Below are positions 17,102 to 25,066 of a DNA stretch of 64,000 nucleotides, piece by piece. The notes below the pieces were generated by a model. It worked only from the letters and a program-made list of their open reading frames with translations, had not been told where the DNA came from and made no database searches. The position numbers and the translations under genes are program-made. The stretch spans positions 223,523 through 287,522 of the forward strand of contig JAMYFF010000005.1 in the NCBI GenBank assembly GCA_024128875.1. The letters are read 5' to 3'. Source of the stretch: Salinilacustrithrix flava. Its GTDB lineage: Bacteria > Actinomycetota > Acidimicrobiia > Acidimicrobiales > Salinilacustritrichaceae. How positions within the stretch are numbered: position 1 is the stretch's first letter; every line of letters begins with the position of its first letter.

Positions 17102-17389
17102 GTGCCCGCACCCGACCAGCACACGAGCCCGTTCTCCGAACCGGGCGACCTGTTCGCGTCCGTCGCCTTCATGGCCCTCGGCGCGTGCCGGGGCGCCGAC
17201 CCCGACCTGTTCTTCCCCGATCGGGGTGAGTCACTGGAGCCGGCCAAGCGCATCTGCAGCGAGTGCGTCGTGCGCGACGAGTGCCTCGAGCACGCCCTCG
17301 CCAGCGGCGAGCGCTTCGGGGTCTGGGGCGGGACGTCGGAGCGCGAGCGCCGCCGCATCCGCCGCTCCCGCCGCACCGCCGCTGCGTGA
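17102..17389 (+). CDS. WhiB family Fe-S transcriptional regulator
   Basis: A WhiB-like protein that binds a 4Fe-4S cluster and pairs with the principal sigma factor. From the GTG at 17102 it has 95 residues with cysteines at 29, 52, 55 and 61 (C-x22-C-x2-C-x5-C), the GVWGGTSERERR beta-turn motif near 73-84 and a basic C-terminus for DNA contact. The GTG is preferred to an in-frame ATG at 17081 because GAGGAG lies 7 bp before it, whereas the ATG has its only purine run directly adjacent. It resembles WhiB1/WhiB2-type proteins; the subtype is not certain. A hairpin follows 14 bp after the stop. Confidence 0.92.
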   Translation: MPAPDQHTSPFSEPGDLFASVAFMALGACRGADPDLFFPDRGESLEPAKRICSECVVRDECLEHALASGERFGVWGGTSERERRRIRRSRRTAAA

Positions 17390-17403
17390 GCCGCTACACC
17401 ACA

Positions 17404-17435
17404 ACTGCCAGTTCCGGTCCTCCCGAACTGGCAGT
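17404..17435. terminator. bidirectional terminator between whiB and FAD oxidase
   Basis: ACTGCCAGTTC (17404-17414) pairs perfectly with GAACTGGCAGT (17425-17435), giving an 11-bp stem and 10-nt loop. It sits between two convergent stops (17389 and 17450), is AT-richer than its surroundings, and has no T tract. It probably serves both genes. Confidence 0.75.
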
Positions 17436-17449
17436 GCTCCTGTAGCGCG

Positions 17450-18808
17450 CTAGAGCCACTTGCCGGGGTTGAGGATGCCCTGGGGGTCGAGCGCCGCCTT
17501 CACCCGGCGGCTCAGGTCCACCACGTCGGGGCCGAGCTGGGTCGCGAGGTGGGCGGCCTTGAGCGACCCGACCCCGTGCTCGCCGGTGATGGTGCCGCCG
17601 AGGTCGAGGGCGGCGTCCATCACGGCGCCGAAGGCGGCATCGGCCCGGGCGACGGCATCGGGGTCCGCCGGATCGAAGGTCACGAGCGGGTGGAAGTTGC
17701 CGTCCCCGGCGTGGCCGATGACCGGGATGGCGGTGTCGTGGCGCTCGGCGACGGCGGCCACGGCGGCGAGCAGCGCCGGGATCTGCGGGATGGGCACGCC
17801 CACGTCCTCGATGAGCACGCTGCCGAGGCGCTCCACGCACGGGATGGCCATGCGCCGGGCCGCCATGAGCAGCTCGCCCTCGTCGGGATCGTCGGTGACG
17901 GCCACGTAGGTGGCGCCGGCGGCCTCGGCGTGCTCAGCCATGCGGGCGGCGGTCGAGTCCCCGGCGTCGGACTGGCCGAGGAGGAGGGCGCCGATCGAGG
18001 TGTCGAGCCCCATCGGCTTGACCGACTCCACCGCCGCGACCGCGGCGCGGTCCATGAGCTCGAGCGCCGACGGGCGCAGGGACGCCATCGTCGAGGCCAC
18101 GGCGACGCCGGCGTGGATCGGGTCGACGAAGGTCGCCACCACGGTGGAGGACGGTGGCGGGGTGGGACGCAGGCGCAACGTGGCCTCGGTGATCACACCG
18201 AGGGTGCCTTCGGACCCGACGAAGAGCCGCTTGAGGTCGAGCCCGGCGACGTCCTTGATGGTCCGGCCTCCGAGCCGCGTGATCGTGCCGTCGGCGAGGA
18301 CGACCTCGATGCCGAGCACGTAGTCGGTGGTCACGCCGTACTTCACGCAGCACAGGCCCCCGGCGTTGGTGGCCAGGTTCCCCCCGATGGAGCAGATCTC
18401 GTAGGAGGACGGGTCGGGCGGGTACCAGAGCCCCTCGGTGCGGGCCGCGGCCTTGACCTCGACGTTGAGCGCGCCGGGCTGGACCACCGCGACCATCGAT
18501 CCCGCGTCGATGCGGACCTCGCGCATGCGCTCGGTCGACAGGGTGATGCAGCCGTCCACCGCGGCCGACCCACCCGACAGCCCCGTGCCCGCACCCCGGG
18601 TCACCACGCCCACCCCGAACCGGCTGGCCACGCGCAGCGTGACGGCGACCTCGTCGGTCGATCCGGCGCGCACCAGCGCGACCGGGGTACCCGGCACCAC
18701 CGTCTTGGCCCGATCGAAGCGGTACCCGTCGACCACGTCGGGGTCGACGACCACCGACTCGGCGGGGAGCGCATCCTGCAGCGCGGCGACGACGTCGGCG
18801 TGGCTCAT
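17450..18808 (-). CDS. FAD-linked oxidase, GlcD / D-2-hydroxyacid dehydrogenase type
   Basis: A 452-residue flavoprotein of the VAO/PCMH family resembling glycolate oxidase GlcD and D-lactate dehydrogenases. The N-terminal FAD domain (about 35-215) has VTRGAGTGLSGGS and GGNLATNAGG (pyrophosphate-binding loops) and LKRLFVGSEGTLGVIT. The C-terminal domain has VIGHAGDGNFHP (metal/substrate His pair) and GGTITGEHGVG, ending in DPQGILNPGKWL. It likely oxidises a D-2-hydroxy acid. No FeS partner (GlcF) is adjacent. The start is the ATG at 18806-18808. It is convergent with whiB. Confidence 0.92.
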   Translation of the reverse strand: MSHADVVAALQDALPAESVVVDPDVVDGYRFDRAKTVVPGTPVALVRAGSTDEVAVTLRVASRFGVGVVTRGAGTGLSGGSAAVDGCITLSTERMREVRIDAGSMVAVVQPGALNVEVKAAARTEGLWYPPDPSSYEICSIGGNLATNAGGLCCVKYGVTTDYVLGIEVVLADGTITRLGGRTIKDVAGLDLKRLFVGSEGTLGVITEATLRLRPTPPPSSTVVATFVDPIHAGVAVASTMASLRPSALELMDRAAVAAVESVKPMGLDTSIGALLLGQSDAGDSTAARMAEHAEAAGATYVAVTDDPDEGELLMAARRMAIPCVERLGSVLIEDVGVPIPQIPALLAAVAAVAERHDTAIPVIGHAGDGNFHPLVTFDPADPDAVARADAAFGAVMDAALDLGGTITGEHGVGSLKAAHLATQLGPDVVDLSRRVKAALDPQGILNPGKWL

Positions 18809-18840
18809 CGCTGCCGAGTCTGCCCTGCTCGGCGGCCCGC

Positions 18841-19173
18841 TCAGGCCTCGACCGCCTCCAGCAGGTCGGCCACCGTGCGCGGCTGCTCCAACGGGTGGCG
18901 CAGCGGGCGGTCGGCGATGACCTCGTACCGGTTGCGGCGGCCGACGCGCTGGCGCCGGACGTAGCCGCCGGCCTCCAGATCGTCCAGGATGCGCTGCACC
19001 GCACCTTGCGTGATGCCGACCGCCTGGCTGATGTCGCGCTGGCGCAGCTCGGGATCGCGACTGATGGCGACGAGAACGTGACCGTGGTTCGTGAGGAACG
19101 TCCACCCGAGGGCACGCTCGGGTGCCGGCCGAGTCGGTTCCGGACCGGCCGCCGTGAGCGTGGCCCCGCTCAT
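18841..19173 (-). CDS. winged helix-turn-helix regulator
   Basis: A 110-residue MarR/ArsR-like winged-helix protein. LTNHGHVLVAISRDPELRQ is the first helix pair, RDISQAVGITQGAVQRILDDLE (about 46-68) is the helix-turn-helix, and GGYVRRQRVGRRNRYEV the wing. The short acidic tail VADLLEAVEA may aid dimerisation. No metal or ligand motif is seen. Its start overlaps the stop of the 85-residue gene (ATGA type), so the two are coupled. The pair is divergent from the carbonic anhydrase gene, which it may regulate. Confidence 0.8.
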   Translation of the reverse strand: MSGATLTAAGPEPTRPAPERALGWTFLTNHGHVLVAISRDPELRQRDISQAVGITQGAVQRILDDLEAGGYVRRQRVGRRNRYEVIADRPLRHPLEQPRTVADLLEAVEA

Positions 19174-19427
19174 GCGGCCAACGGGTCGTGGTGCCACTCG
19201 GCCCGCAACCGGTCGAGGTGCCGTCCGCAGCGGAGCGCCTCGGCCCAGACGTGGTCGTCCTTCGCCCCGCAGCGGGCCCGGAGCAGCAGGTGGCGGACCT
19301 CTCCCTCCAGCTTGCCGAGCACGCGGGGGGCGTCCCGGTGGCGAGGCGGCGGGGCCATGGTCCAGAGCCGCTCGATGATCCGGACCTGGCGCTCGAGCTC
19401 GTCGACGAGTGCACGCGATGGGGTCAT
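19170..19427 (-). CDS. small conserved hypothetical protein
   Basis: An 85-residue mostly helical protein I do not recognise. It begins MTPSRALVDELERQVRIIERLW, then a basic segment, VLGKLEGEVRHLLLRAR and ALRCGRHLDRLRAEWHHD. The leucine/arginine periodicity suggests a helical bundle or partner-binding protein. Coupling by a 4-bp overlap to the downstream winged-helix regulator suggests that the two act together. An in-frame GTG at 19443-19445 would add six hydrophobic residues. No Shine-Dalgarno favours either start. Confidence 0.6.
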   Translation of the reverse strand: MTPSRALVDELERQVRIIERLWTMAPPPRHRDAPRVLGKLEGEVRHLLLRARCGAKDDHVWAEALRCGRHLDRLRAEWHHDPLAA

Positions 19428-19503
19428 GGAGAGAGCCAAACACACACACTGGAATAGGTCAATCAGATTGCGTCAGTTTCCATCGAGCCGTAGCATCTCC
19501 GAC

Positions 19504-20013
19504 ATGACCGAGCCCTTCTCCCCCAACACCGACGAGCTCCTGGCCAAGAACGCGGAGTACGCCGGCGCCTTCCACGACTCCGACCTCGAGGTCGCTCCCA
19601 CCCGGAACCTCGCCGTCGTGGCCTGCATGGACTCCCGCATGGACATCTTCCAGATCCTCGGGCTCGAGAACGGCGAGGCCCACGTCATACGGAACGCCGG
19701 TGGGGTCATCACCGACGACGTCATCCGCTCCCTCTGCCTGTCGCAGCGCTTCCTCGGCACGCGGGAGATCGTGCTGCTGCACCACACCGACTGCGGCCTG
19801 TCCAAGGTCGATGAAGGCGACTTCCGCGAGGAGCTCGCCGCCGAGCTCGGCGTGAAGCCGTGGTGGTCGCTCGAGGCGTTCACCGACGTCGACGCGGACG
19901 TGCGCCAGTCGATGCACCGCATCGAGATGACGCCCTTCATCTCGCACAAGGAGCACGTGCGCGGCTTCGTCTACGAGGTCGAGACCGGACGCCTGCGCGA
20001 GGTCACCGGCTGA
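19504..20013 (+). CDS. beta-carbonic anhydrase (Rv1284-like)
   Basis: A 169-residue beta-class carbonic anhydrase interconverting CO2 and bicarbonate. Zinc ligands are Cys41, His94 and Cys97 (CMDSRMD and HHTDCG), with the Asp43/Arg45 dyad intact. HVIRNAGGVITDDVIRSL and SQRFLGTREIVLLHHTDCG closely match the small M. tuberculosis enzyme Rv1284 as I recall it, which has a similar length. It is a cytoplasmic, oligomeric enzyme. The ATG at 19504 starts 76 bp from the divergent 85-residue gene. That gap contains a (CA)n tract and a TTGACC hexamer on the minus strand that could be a -35 element. Confidence 0.95.
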   Translation: MTEPFSPNTDELLAKNAEYAGAFHDSDLEVAPTRNLAVVACMDSRMDIFQILGLENGEAHVIRNAGGVITDDVIRSLCLSQRFLGTREIVLLHHTDCGLSKVDEGDFREELAAELGVKPWWSLEAFTDVDADVRQSMHRIEMTPFISHKEHVRGFVYEVETGRLREVTG

Positions 20014-20065
20014 GTCGTTCGCGCCATCGGGCAGACTGGCCACGACGCCGACGACAGGAGCGCCA

Positions 20066-20548
20066 GTGGCCGAGGTGACCGAGACGCAGCTGCCCGGGGT
20101 GGGCGTGCGCTACGAGTTCAAGACGGGCGACAAGGACCACGTCGGGGTGGTGCACCACCACTCCGGTCGACGCGAGATCATCGTCTACGACCGCAAGGAC
20201 ACCGACGTGGCCCGCTCCGTCCTCGAGCTGAGCGCCGACGACAGCCGCACGCTCAGCGACCTGCTCGGTGCCAGCCAGGTCACCGAGGCCCTGGCCGCGG
20301 TCCAGCAGCGCATCGAGGGGCTCACCCTCGAGTGGATCGAGGTCGCCGAGGAGTCCGAGATGGCCAACCGGAGCATCGGTGACGGCCAGCTCCGCACCCG
20401 CACCGGCGCGTCGGTCGTGGCGGTGATCCGGGGCGACACCAGCGAACCGGCACCGAGCCCGGACTTCGTGCTCCTACCGGAGGACGTCGTGGTCGCGGTG
20501 GGCACCGCAGACGGACTGGAGCTCCTGCGGCAGGCGCTGCGCCCGTGA
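20066..20548 (+). CDS. cation:proton antiporter regulatory subunit (KhtT-like, TrkA-C)
   Basis: A 160-residue soluble regulator with an N-terminal domain (about 1-70: GVGVRYEFKTGDKDHVGVVHH, then ELSADDSRTLSDLLG) and a C-terminal TrkA-C/RCK_C domain (about 85-158: GASVVAVIRGD, PSPDFVLLPEDVVVAVGTADGLELL). This layout matches KhtT/YhaU, which gates the K+/H+ antiporter KhtU. The GTG start has CAGGAG 7 bp upstream. Its stop overlaps the antiporter start as GTGA, so the two subunits are translationally coupled. Confidence 0.9.
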   Translation: MAEVTETQLPGVGVRYEFKTGDKDHVGVVHHHSGRREIIVYDRKDTDVARSVLELSADDSRTLSDLLGASQVTEALAAVQQRIEGLTLEWIEVAEESEMANRSIGDGQLRTRTGASVVAVIRGDTSEPAPSPDFVLLPEDVVVAVGTADGLELLRQALRP

Positions 20549-21741
20549 CGCTGGTGCTGGCCGCGGTCAGCGGGGAGACGGCCGAGGCGTTCATCCAGAT
20601 CGGTGGGGTCGTGGTCGCCCTGGCCGTGCTGGCGCGCATCGCCGGCCGCCTCGGCATCACGGCGATCCCGCTCTACCTCCTCGCCGGCCTCGCCGTCGGC
20701 GAGGGCGGCTTCACGTCGCTCGAGGCCGGCCAGGACTTCCTGGCCATCAGCGGCCAGATCGGCGTGCTGCTGCTGCTCTTCGCCCTCGGCCTCGAGTACA
20801 CGGCGGACGAGCTTCGCCACGGTCTGCGCACCGGCACCGGAACCGGGGCGGTGGACGCGGTCGCCAACTTCCTGCCCGGCTTCCTCGCCGGGCTCGCCCT
20901 CGGGTGGGAGACCACCGCTGCGGTGCTGCTCGGTGGCGTCACGTGGGTGAGCTCGTCGGGCGTCGTCGCCAAGGTCCTCACCGACCTGCGGCGCCTCGGC
21001 AACCGTGAGACCCCGTCCATCCTGAACGTGCTCGTGATCGAGGACCTGGCCATGGCGGTCTACCTGCCGATCGCCGCCGCCCTCGTCGCCGGCCGGACCG
21101 CACTCGACACCGCCGCCACCGTGGGCATCGCGCTCGCCGCCGTGGGGATCATCCTCGTCCTCGCCCTCGGCAGCGGCGCCCGTCTGAGCGCCATGCTGGC
21201 CCCTGGTGGGGACGAATCCCTCCTGCTCTCGATCTTCGGCCTGACGCTCCTGGTGGGTGGCCTGGCCGAGCAGCTGCAGGTCTCCAGCGCGATCGGGGCC
21301 TTCCTCGTCGGTCTCGCCCTGTCGGGCGCGGTGCAGCACCGGGCGACCGTGCTCGTCGAACCGCTGCGCAACCTCTTCGCCCCGATCTTCTTCCTCTACT
21401 TCTCCTTCGGCATCGCCCCCGACTCCCTCATCAGCGTCCTGCTCCCGGCGCTGCTCCTCGCGGTCGCGAGTGCCGCCACCAAGATGCTCTCGGGCTGGCT
21501 GGCCGCGGCCCGGGCAGGTGTGGGCGTCCGGGGCCGGTTGCGCGCTGGTACTGCGCTGATCGCTCGGGGCGAGTTCTCCATCGTGATCGCATCGCTCGGC
21601 GTCGGCACGGTCGACGGCACCGACCTCGGCGCGTTCGCCGCGGCCTACGTGCTCATCACCGCGGTGCTCGGCCCGATCGCCGCGAAGTACGCCGACCAGA
21701 TCCCGATCCCGGCACGACTGAACCGGCCGGCGCCGGCCTGA
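20545..21741 (+). CDS. CPA2 family cation:proton antiporter (KhtU-like)
   Basis: A 398-residue integral membrane antiporter of the KefB/CPA2 type with about 12 hydrophobic segments. Features include AGLAVGEGGFTSLEAGQDFLA early on, the GLEYTADELR segment after TM3, WVSSSGVVAKVL (the conserved discontinuous-helix region), and VIEDLAMAVYLP with its Glu-Asp pair. No RCK domain is fused, consistent with the separate KhtT-like subunit encoded just upstream. It likely exports K+ (or Na+) in exchange for protons under pH or electrophile stress. Confidence 0.9.
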   Translation: MTLVLAAVSGETAEAFIQIGGVVVALAVLARIAGRLGITAIPLYLLAGLAVGEGGFTSLEAGQDFLAISGQIGVLLLLFALGLEYTADELRHGLRTGTGTGAVDAVANFLPGFLAGLALGWETTAAVLLGGVTWVSSSGVVAKVLTDLRRLGNRETPSILNVLVIEDLAMAVYLPIAAALVAGRTALDTAATVGIALAAVGIILVLALGSGARLSAMLAPGGDESLLLSIFGLTLLVGGLAEQLQVSSAIGAFLVGLALSGAVQHRATVLVEPLRNLFAPIFFLYFSFGIAPDSLISVLLPALLLAVASAATKMLSGWLAAARAGVGVRGRLRAGTALIARGEFSIVIASLGVGTVDGTDLGAFAAAYVLITAVLGPIAAKYADQIPIPARLNRPAPA

Positions 21742-21747
21742 GCGCCG

Positions 21748-22176
21748 TCAGGTCCCCGGGGGGATGATCCGCCGGCCCGAGATCTCCTCGGCCCGGATCT
21801 GGACCCAGTCCTCCCGCTCGACCGAGTCGGCCCACGGGTGCAGCTCCAGCTTCTCGAGCTCCTCGGGGTCCTCGGCGAGGTCGGCGACGCCACGCACCAG
21901 CACGCTCCAGCCGGTTCGCTCGATGACGTCGAAGCTGTCGACCTGGAAGGCCACGGGCTCGGCCATGAGCGCCTCGTGGAGGAGCGAGCCGCGCAGCGTC
22001 CGGAACACGACCCGGTGTCCGACGACCGCGTGGTTGACGGGGAGCACCATGGGCTCACCCGCCTCGTTGAACGCGACCCGTCCCACGGGCGAGTCGGCGA
22101 GGAGCTGCCAGCACTCCTCCGGGGCGATGACCTCCAGGCCCTGGTGGTCGAGACTGGTTCCTCCGGTGCTGTCCAT
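21748..22176 (-). CDS. pyridoxamine 5'-phosphate oxidase family protein
   Basis: A 142-residue split beta-barrel flavin/F420-binding protein of the Pyridox_ox_2 group. LLADSPVGRVAFNEAGEPMVLPVNH, VVFRTLRGSLLHEALM, PVAFQVDSFDVIERTGWSVLVRG and a C-terminal IRAEEISGRRI are family hallmarks. These proteins bind FMN or F420 and are usually annotated only by fold. Function is unknown. The gene is convergent with the antiporter (6-bp gap) and may be co-transcribed with gntK 56 bp upstream. Confidence 0.87.
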   Translation of the reverse strand: MDSTGGTSLDHQGLEVIAPEECWQLLADSPVGRVAFNEAGEPMVLPVNHAVVGHRVVFRTLRGSLLHEALMAEPVAFQVDSFDVIERTGWSVLVRGVADLAEDPEELEKLELHPWADSVEREDWVQIRAEEISGRRIIPPGT

Positions 22177-22232
22177 GTCCCGATCGTGCCGGTCGCGCCA
22201 CCCCACGCGACAGGGTCCTCGGTCCCGACCCG

Positions 22233-22739
22233 CTACTCCTCCGCCACTCGCAGGATGTCGTCGACCACGGACTCCACAGGGGCCTCGCCGTCCACGACGG
22301 TGTGGTGCTCGCCCGACGGGTGCTCCAGGTCGGCGAGCTGGCTGTCGAGCAGGTCGGCGGGCATGAAGTGCTCGGTGCGGCTCGCCAGGCGCCGGGCCAG
22401 CTCCTCGGGTCCGACCTCGAGGTGCACGAGCGCCACGTCGGGTGCGGCGTCGAGCAGGCGGAGGCGGTGCTGGCGCCGCAGCGCCGAGCACGCCAGCACG
22501 ACCCGATCGCCGGCCCGGGCCCGGTGGGCGAGCTCGGAGACCAGGGAGTCGATCCACGGGTCCCGGTCCGCGTCGGTGAGCGGCTCGCCATCGGCCATCT
22601 TCTGGCGGTTGGCCTCCGGGTGGAAGTCGTCCGCGTCGAGCAGGACCGCGCCGATCCGATCGGCCAGCGCGCGCCCCACCGTGGACTTCCCGGCGCCCGA
22701 GACGCCGGTGAGCACCAGCGTCTGGGGCGCAGCGGTCAT
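22233..22739 (-). CDS. gntK: gluconokinase
   Basis: A 168-residue GntK-type kinase that phosphorylates D-gluconate to 6-phosphogluconate. The P-loop GVSGAGKST is at about 12-20 and the substrate loop DADDFHPEANRQKMADGEPLTD follows. CSALRRQHRLRL and HFMPADLLDSQLADLE complete the family pattern, and the length is typical. It is in a minus-strand run 27 bp after the alcohol dehydrogenase gene. No gluconate permease is in view. Confidence 0.92.
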   Translation of the reverse strand: MTAAPQTLVLTGVSGAGKSTVGRALADRIGAVLLDADDFHPEANRQKMADGEPLTDADRDPWIDSLVSELAHRARAGDRVVLACSALRRQHRLRLLDAAPDVALVHLEVGPEELARRLASRTEHFMPADLLDSQLADLEHPSGEHHTVVDGEAPVESVVDDILRVAEE

Positions 22740-22766
22740 GGACCCGAGGCTACGGGGCGGACGACC

Positions 22767-23810
22767 TCACGATGTCGGGACGATGACCGCCCGGCCCTCG
22801 ATCTCGCCGGCCGCGAGGCGCTCGTAGACCGACGGGGCCTCGTCGAGGTCGAAGCGGGTGACGTGAGGGGTGATGATCCCCGACCGGGCCATGGCGAGCA
22901 CCTCGTGCAGCTCGGGCAGGCTGCCCCAGTAGGTCGTGGCGACCGACACCTCGTAGGGGATGCTGAAGAAGCTCATCGGCAGCGTGCCGCCGGCGATGCC
23001 GACGATGGTGAGCTGTCCGAGCACCCGGCTGGCTGCGGCGCCGAGCGCGAGGGTCGCGTCCGCGCCGACGCAGTCCAGGACCACGTCCGCTCCCTGGCCG
23101 CCCGAGAGGTCGCGGATGGTGGCGGCGGCCTCGTCGTCGGAGACCACGCCGTGGTGCGCACCGACCGATTCGGCGAGGCGGAGCGCTTCCGGTCGCTGAT
23201 CGACGGCGATCACCGTGGCGGGGCTGAGGGCCCGCAGCATCTGCACGGCCATGTGGCCGAGGCCGCCGACGCCGATGACGACCGCCGTCGTCCCCGGCGT
23301 CAGCAGCGGGAGGGCCCGCTTGACGGCGTGGTAGGGCGTGAGGCCGGCGTCGGTGAGCGGCGCCGCCTCCGCGGGGTCGAGGTCGCCGATGGGCACGACG
23401 TGGCGGACGGCCGGCACCACCATGTAGGGCGCCATGCCACCGTCGGCGCCGAGGCCGCCGACCGCGGCGCCGGTGAGGTCGGGCCGCTCGCAGTAGTTCT
23501 CCATGCCGAGCGCGCAGCGCCGGCAGAGCCCACAGCCCCACGGTCCATAGACGGCGACGGCCTCACCCACCTCCAGCCCGGAGACGCCCGCTCCGAGCGC
23601 CTCCACCCAGCCGGCGTTCTCGTGGCCGAGGGTGAAGGGCGGGTTCCACGGCATCATGCCGGGTTCGAAGTCGTGCATCAGGTGCAGGTCCGAGTGGCAC
23701 GCGCCGGCGCCGCCGATGCGGATCAGCACCTCCCCCGGTCCCGGCTCGGGCTGGTCGACCTCGACCAGCTCGCCTGGCTGCTTGAACGCGGTCAGCTGCA
23801 GGGCCTTCAT
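22767..23810 (-). CDS. zinc-dependent secondary alcohol dehydrogenase (ADH-A-like)
   Basis: A 347-residue medium-chain dehydrogenase. Catalytic zinc ligands are Cys38, His63 (GHE) and an Asp in PLTDAGLTPYHAV. Structural zinc cysteines lie at 93, 96, 99 and 107 (WGCGLCRRCALG...YC), and the NAD site is VIGVGGLGHMAVQ. It closely resembles, from memory, Rhodococcus ADH-A, an NAD-dependent secondary alcohol dehydrogenase interconverting ketones and alcohols. GAGGAG precedes the start by about 9 bp. Its likely product class (ketones) is the substrate class of the monooxygenase-esterase fusion at 51864-54464, though nothing shows that they act together. Confidence 0.92.
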   Translation of the reverse strand: MKALQLTAFKQPGELVEVDQPEPGPGEVLIRIGGAGACHSDLHLMHDFEPGMMPWNPPFTLGHENAGWVEALGAGVSGLEVGEAVAVYGPWGCGLCRRCALGMENYCERPDLTGAAVGGLGADGGMAPYMVVPAVRHVVPIGDLDPAEAAPLTDAGLTPYHAVKRALPLLTPGTTAVVIGVGGLGHMAVQMLRALSPATVIAVDQRPEALRLAESVGAHHGVVSDDEAAATIRDLSGGQGADVVLDCVGADATLALGAAASRVLGQLTIVGIAGGTLPMSFFSIPYEVSVATTYWGSLPELHEVLAMARSGIITPHVTRFDLDEAPSVYERLAAGEIEGRAVIVPTS

Positions 23811-23889
23811 CGGACGTCTCCTCGATCGGTGATCCCGCCACCCTCGCGCACGGTTCCGACCTTGCCCAGGGTCTCGGGTCCCGGGCCCG

Positions 23890-25044
23890 TCAGGGGTCGG
23901 GCGCGTCAGGGGTCGGGCGGACCCCATCGAGGGCCCGTGCCGCATCCGGGTCATCGAGGTCACCTTCGTCGAGCGACCGCACCGCGGCGCCGGCGCGGAT
24001 GGCGACGGCCACGAGCGGCACGGCGATGAAGGCGCCGGCGATGCCGGCGATGGCGGCGCCGGTCGTGAGGGCCAGGATCACGACCAGCGGGTGGAGCTGC
24101 AGCGCCTTGCCGTAGATGACGGGCGCGAGCAGGTCGTTGTCGAGCTGCTGCACCACGACCGCCACGATGGCCACGATGCCGGCCGCCGCCGTGCCTGCGG
24201 TGACGAGGGTGACGGACACGGCGATGATCCCGGCGGCGATGGCGCCGACGAAGGGGAAGAAGGCGGAGACGAACGTGAGGGCGGCCACCGGCAGGGCCAG
24301 CTCGGCGCCCACGATGAACATCGTGGCGCCGATGACGACACCTTCGACGACGCCGAGCGCGGCAGCGCCGCGCAGGTAGCCGCCGAGGGCGCGCCAGGCG
24401 CCGTTGCCCGCGGCGCGCAGCTGGACCTGGCGGGGCTCGGAGAACCGGGACAGCAAGGCCCGCTGCATCATCGGACCGTCCTTGACCACGAAGAACGTGA
24501 CGACGAGGGCCAGCAGCAGCCCGGCGAGCACCTCGCCGGCCAGCGTCGCCCCGTCCACCACCGCGCCCTCGGAGATGCTGGCGCTGTCGGCCGCCTCCTC
24601 GATGCGCTCACGGGCATCGACGACGAAGTCCTCGCTCAGCCCGATCGGACCGTCGATGAGCCACTCCTGGACGTCGTCGGCCGCGGTCTCGAGGGTGGTG
24701 TCGAGGCCGGAGAACTCGTCGACGAGCGGGGGGACGATGACCCAGCCGACGAAGAACACGGTCCCGAAGAACACGGCGACGGTGCCGAGCATCGCGAGCG
24801 GCACCGGGACGCCGCGATCGGTGAAGAGCTTGCGCACCGGGATGAGGACGGTGGCGAGGAGCAGCGCGATGCCGACCGGCAGCAGCACGATCCGGAGCTG
24901 CGCGGCGATGATGCCCGTGGCGTACACGGCGAGGCCGATGATGAGGAGCCGCCAGCTCCAGGCGGTGAGCACGTCGAGCCAGCGGGGCACGCGCGGCGGC
25001 CCGGCGAGCTGCACCTGGTCGGGACCGTCGTCGGGGCGCGCCAT
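23890..25044 (-). CDS. AI-2E family transporter
   Basis: A 384-residue polytopic protein of the AI-2E/PerM family (autoinducer exporter or Na+/H+ antiporter-like). There are roughly eight hydrophobic segments, an extracytoplasmic loop at about 100-170, and the conserved end region with LVVILALTTGAAIAGIAGAFIAVPLVAV. The ATG at 25042-25044 is favoured over the GTG nine bases upstream because AGGGTGA lies at proper distance from the ATG. It follows the DUF47 gene by 22 bp. The substrate cannot be inferred. Confidence 0.88.
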   Translation of the reverse strand: MARPDDGPDQVQLAGPPRVPRWLDVLTAWSWRLLIIGLAVYATGIIAAQLRIVLLPVGIALLLATVLIPVRKLFTDRGVPVPLAMLGTVAVFFGTVFFVGWVIVPPLVDEFSGLDTTLETAADDVQEWLIDGPIGLSEDFVVDARERIEEAADSASISEGAVVDGATLAGEVLAGLLLALVVTFFVVKDGPMMQRALLSRFSEPRQVQLRAAGNGAWRALGGYLRGAAALGVVEGVVIGATMFIVGAELALPVAALTFVSAFFPFVGAIAAGIIAVSVTLVTAGTAAAGIVAIVAVVVQQLDNDLLAPVIYGKALQLHPLVVILALTTGAAIAGIAGAFIAVPLVAVAIRAGAAVRSLDEGDLDDPDAARALDGVRPTPDAPDP

Positions 25045-25066
25045 GGGCGTCACCCTGCCACGCCGG

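Noticed and set aside
19436..19449. (CA)n dinucleotide tract
   Set aside because: It is too short to be a meaningful microsatellite, and no repeat-associated gene structure was seen.
21725..21738. Perfect 14-bp palindrome GGCCGGCGCCGGCC at the end of the antiporter gene
   Set aside because: It lies in Pro/Ala codons, has no loop, and is expected by composition. It is not called as a terminator or operator.
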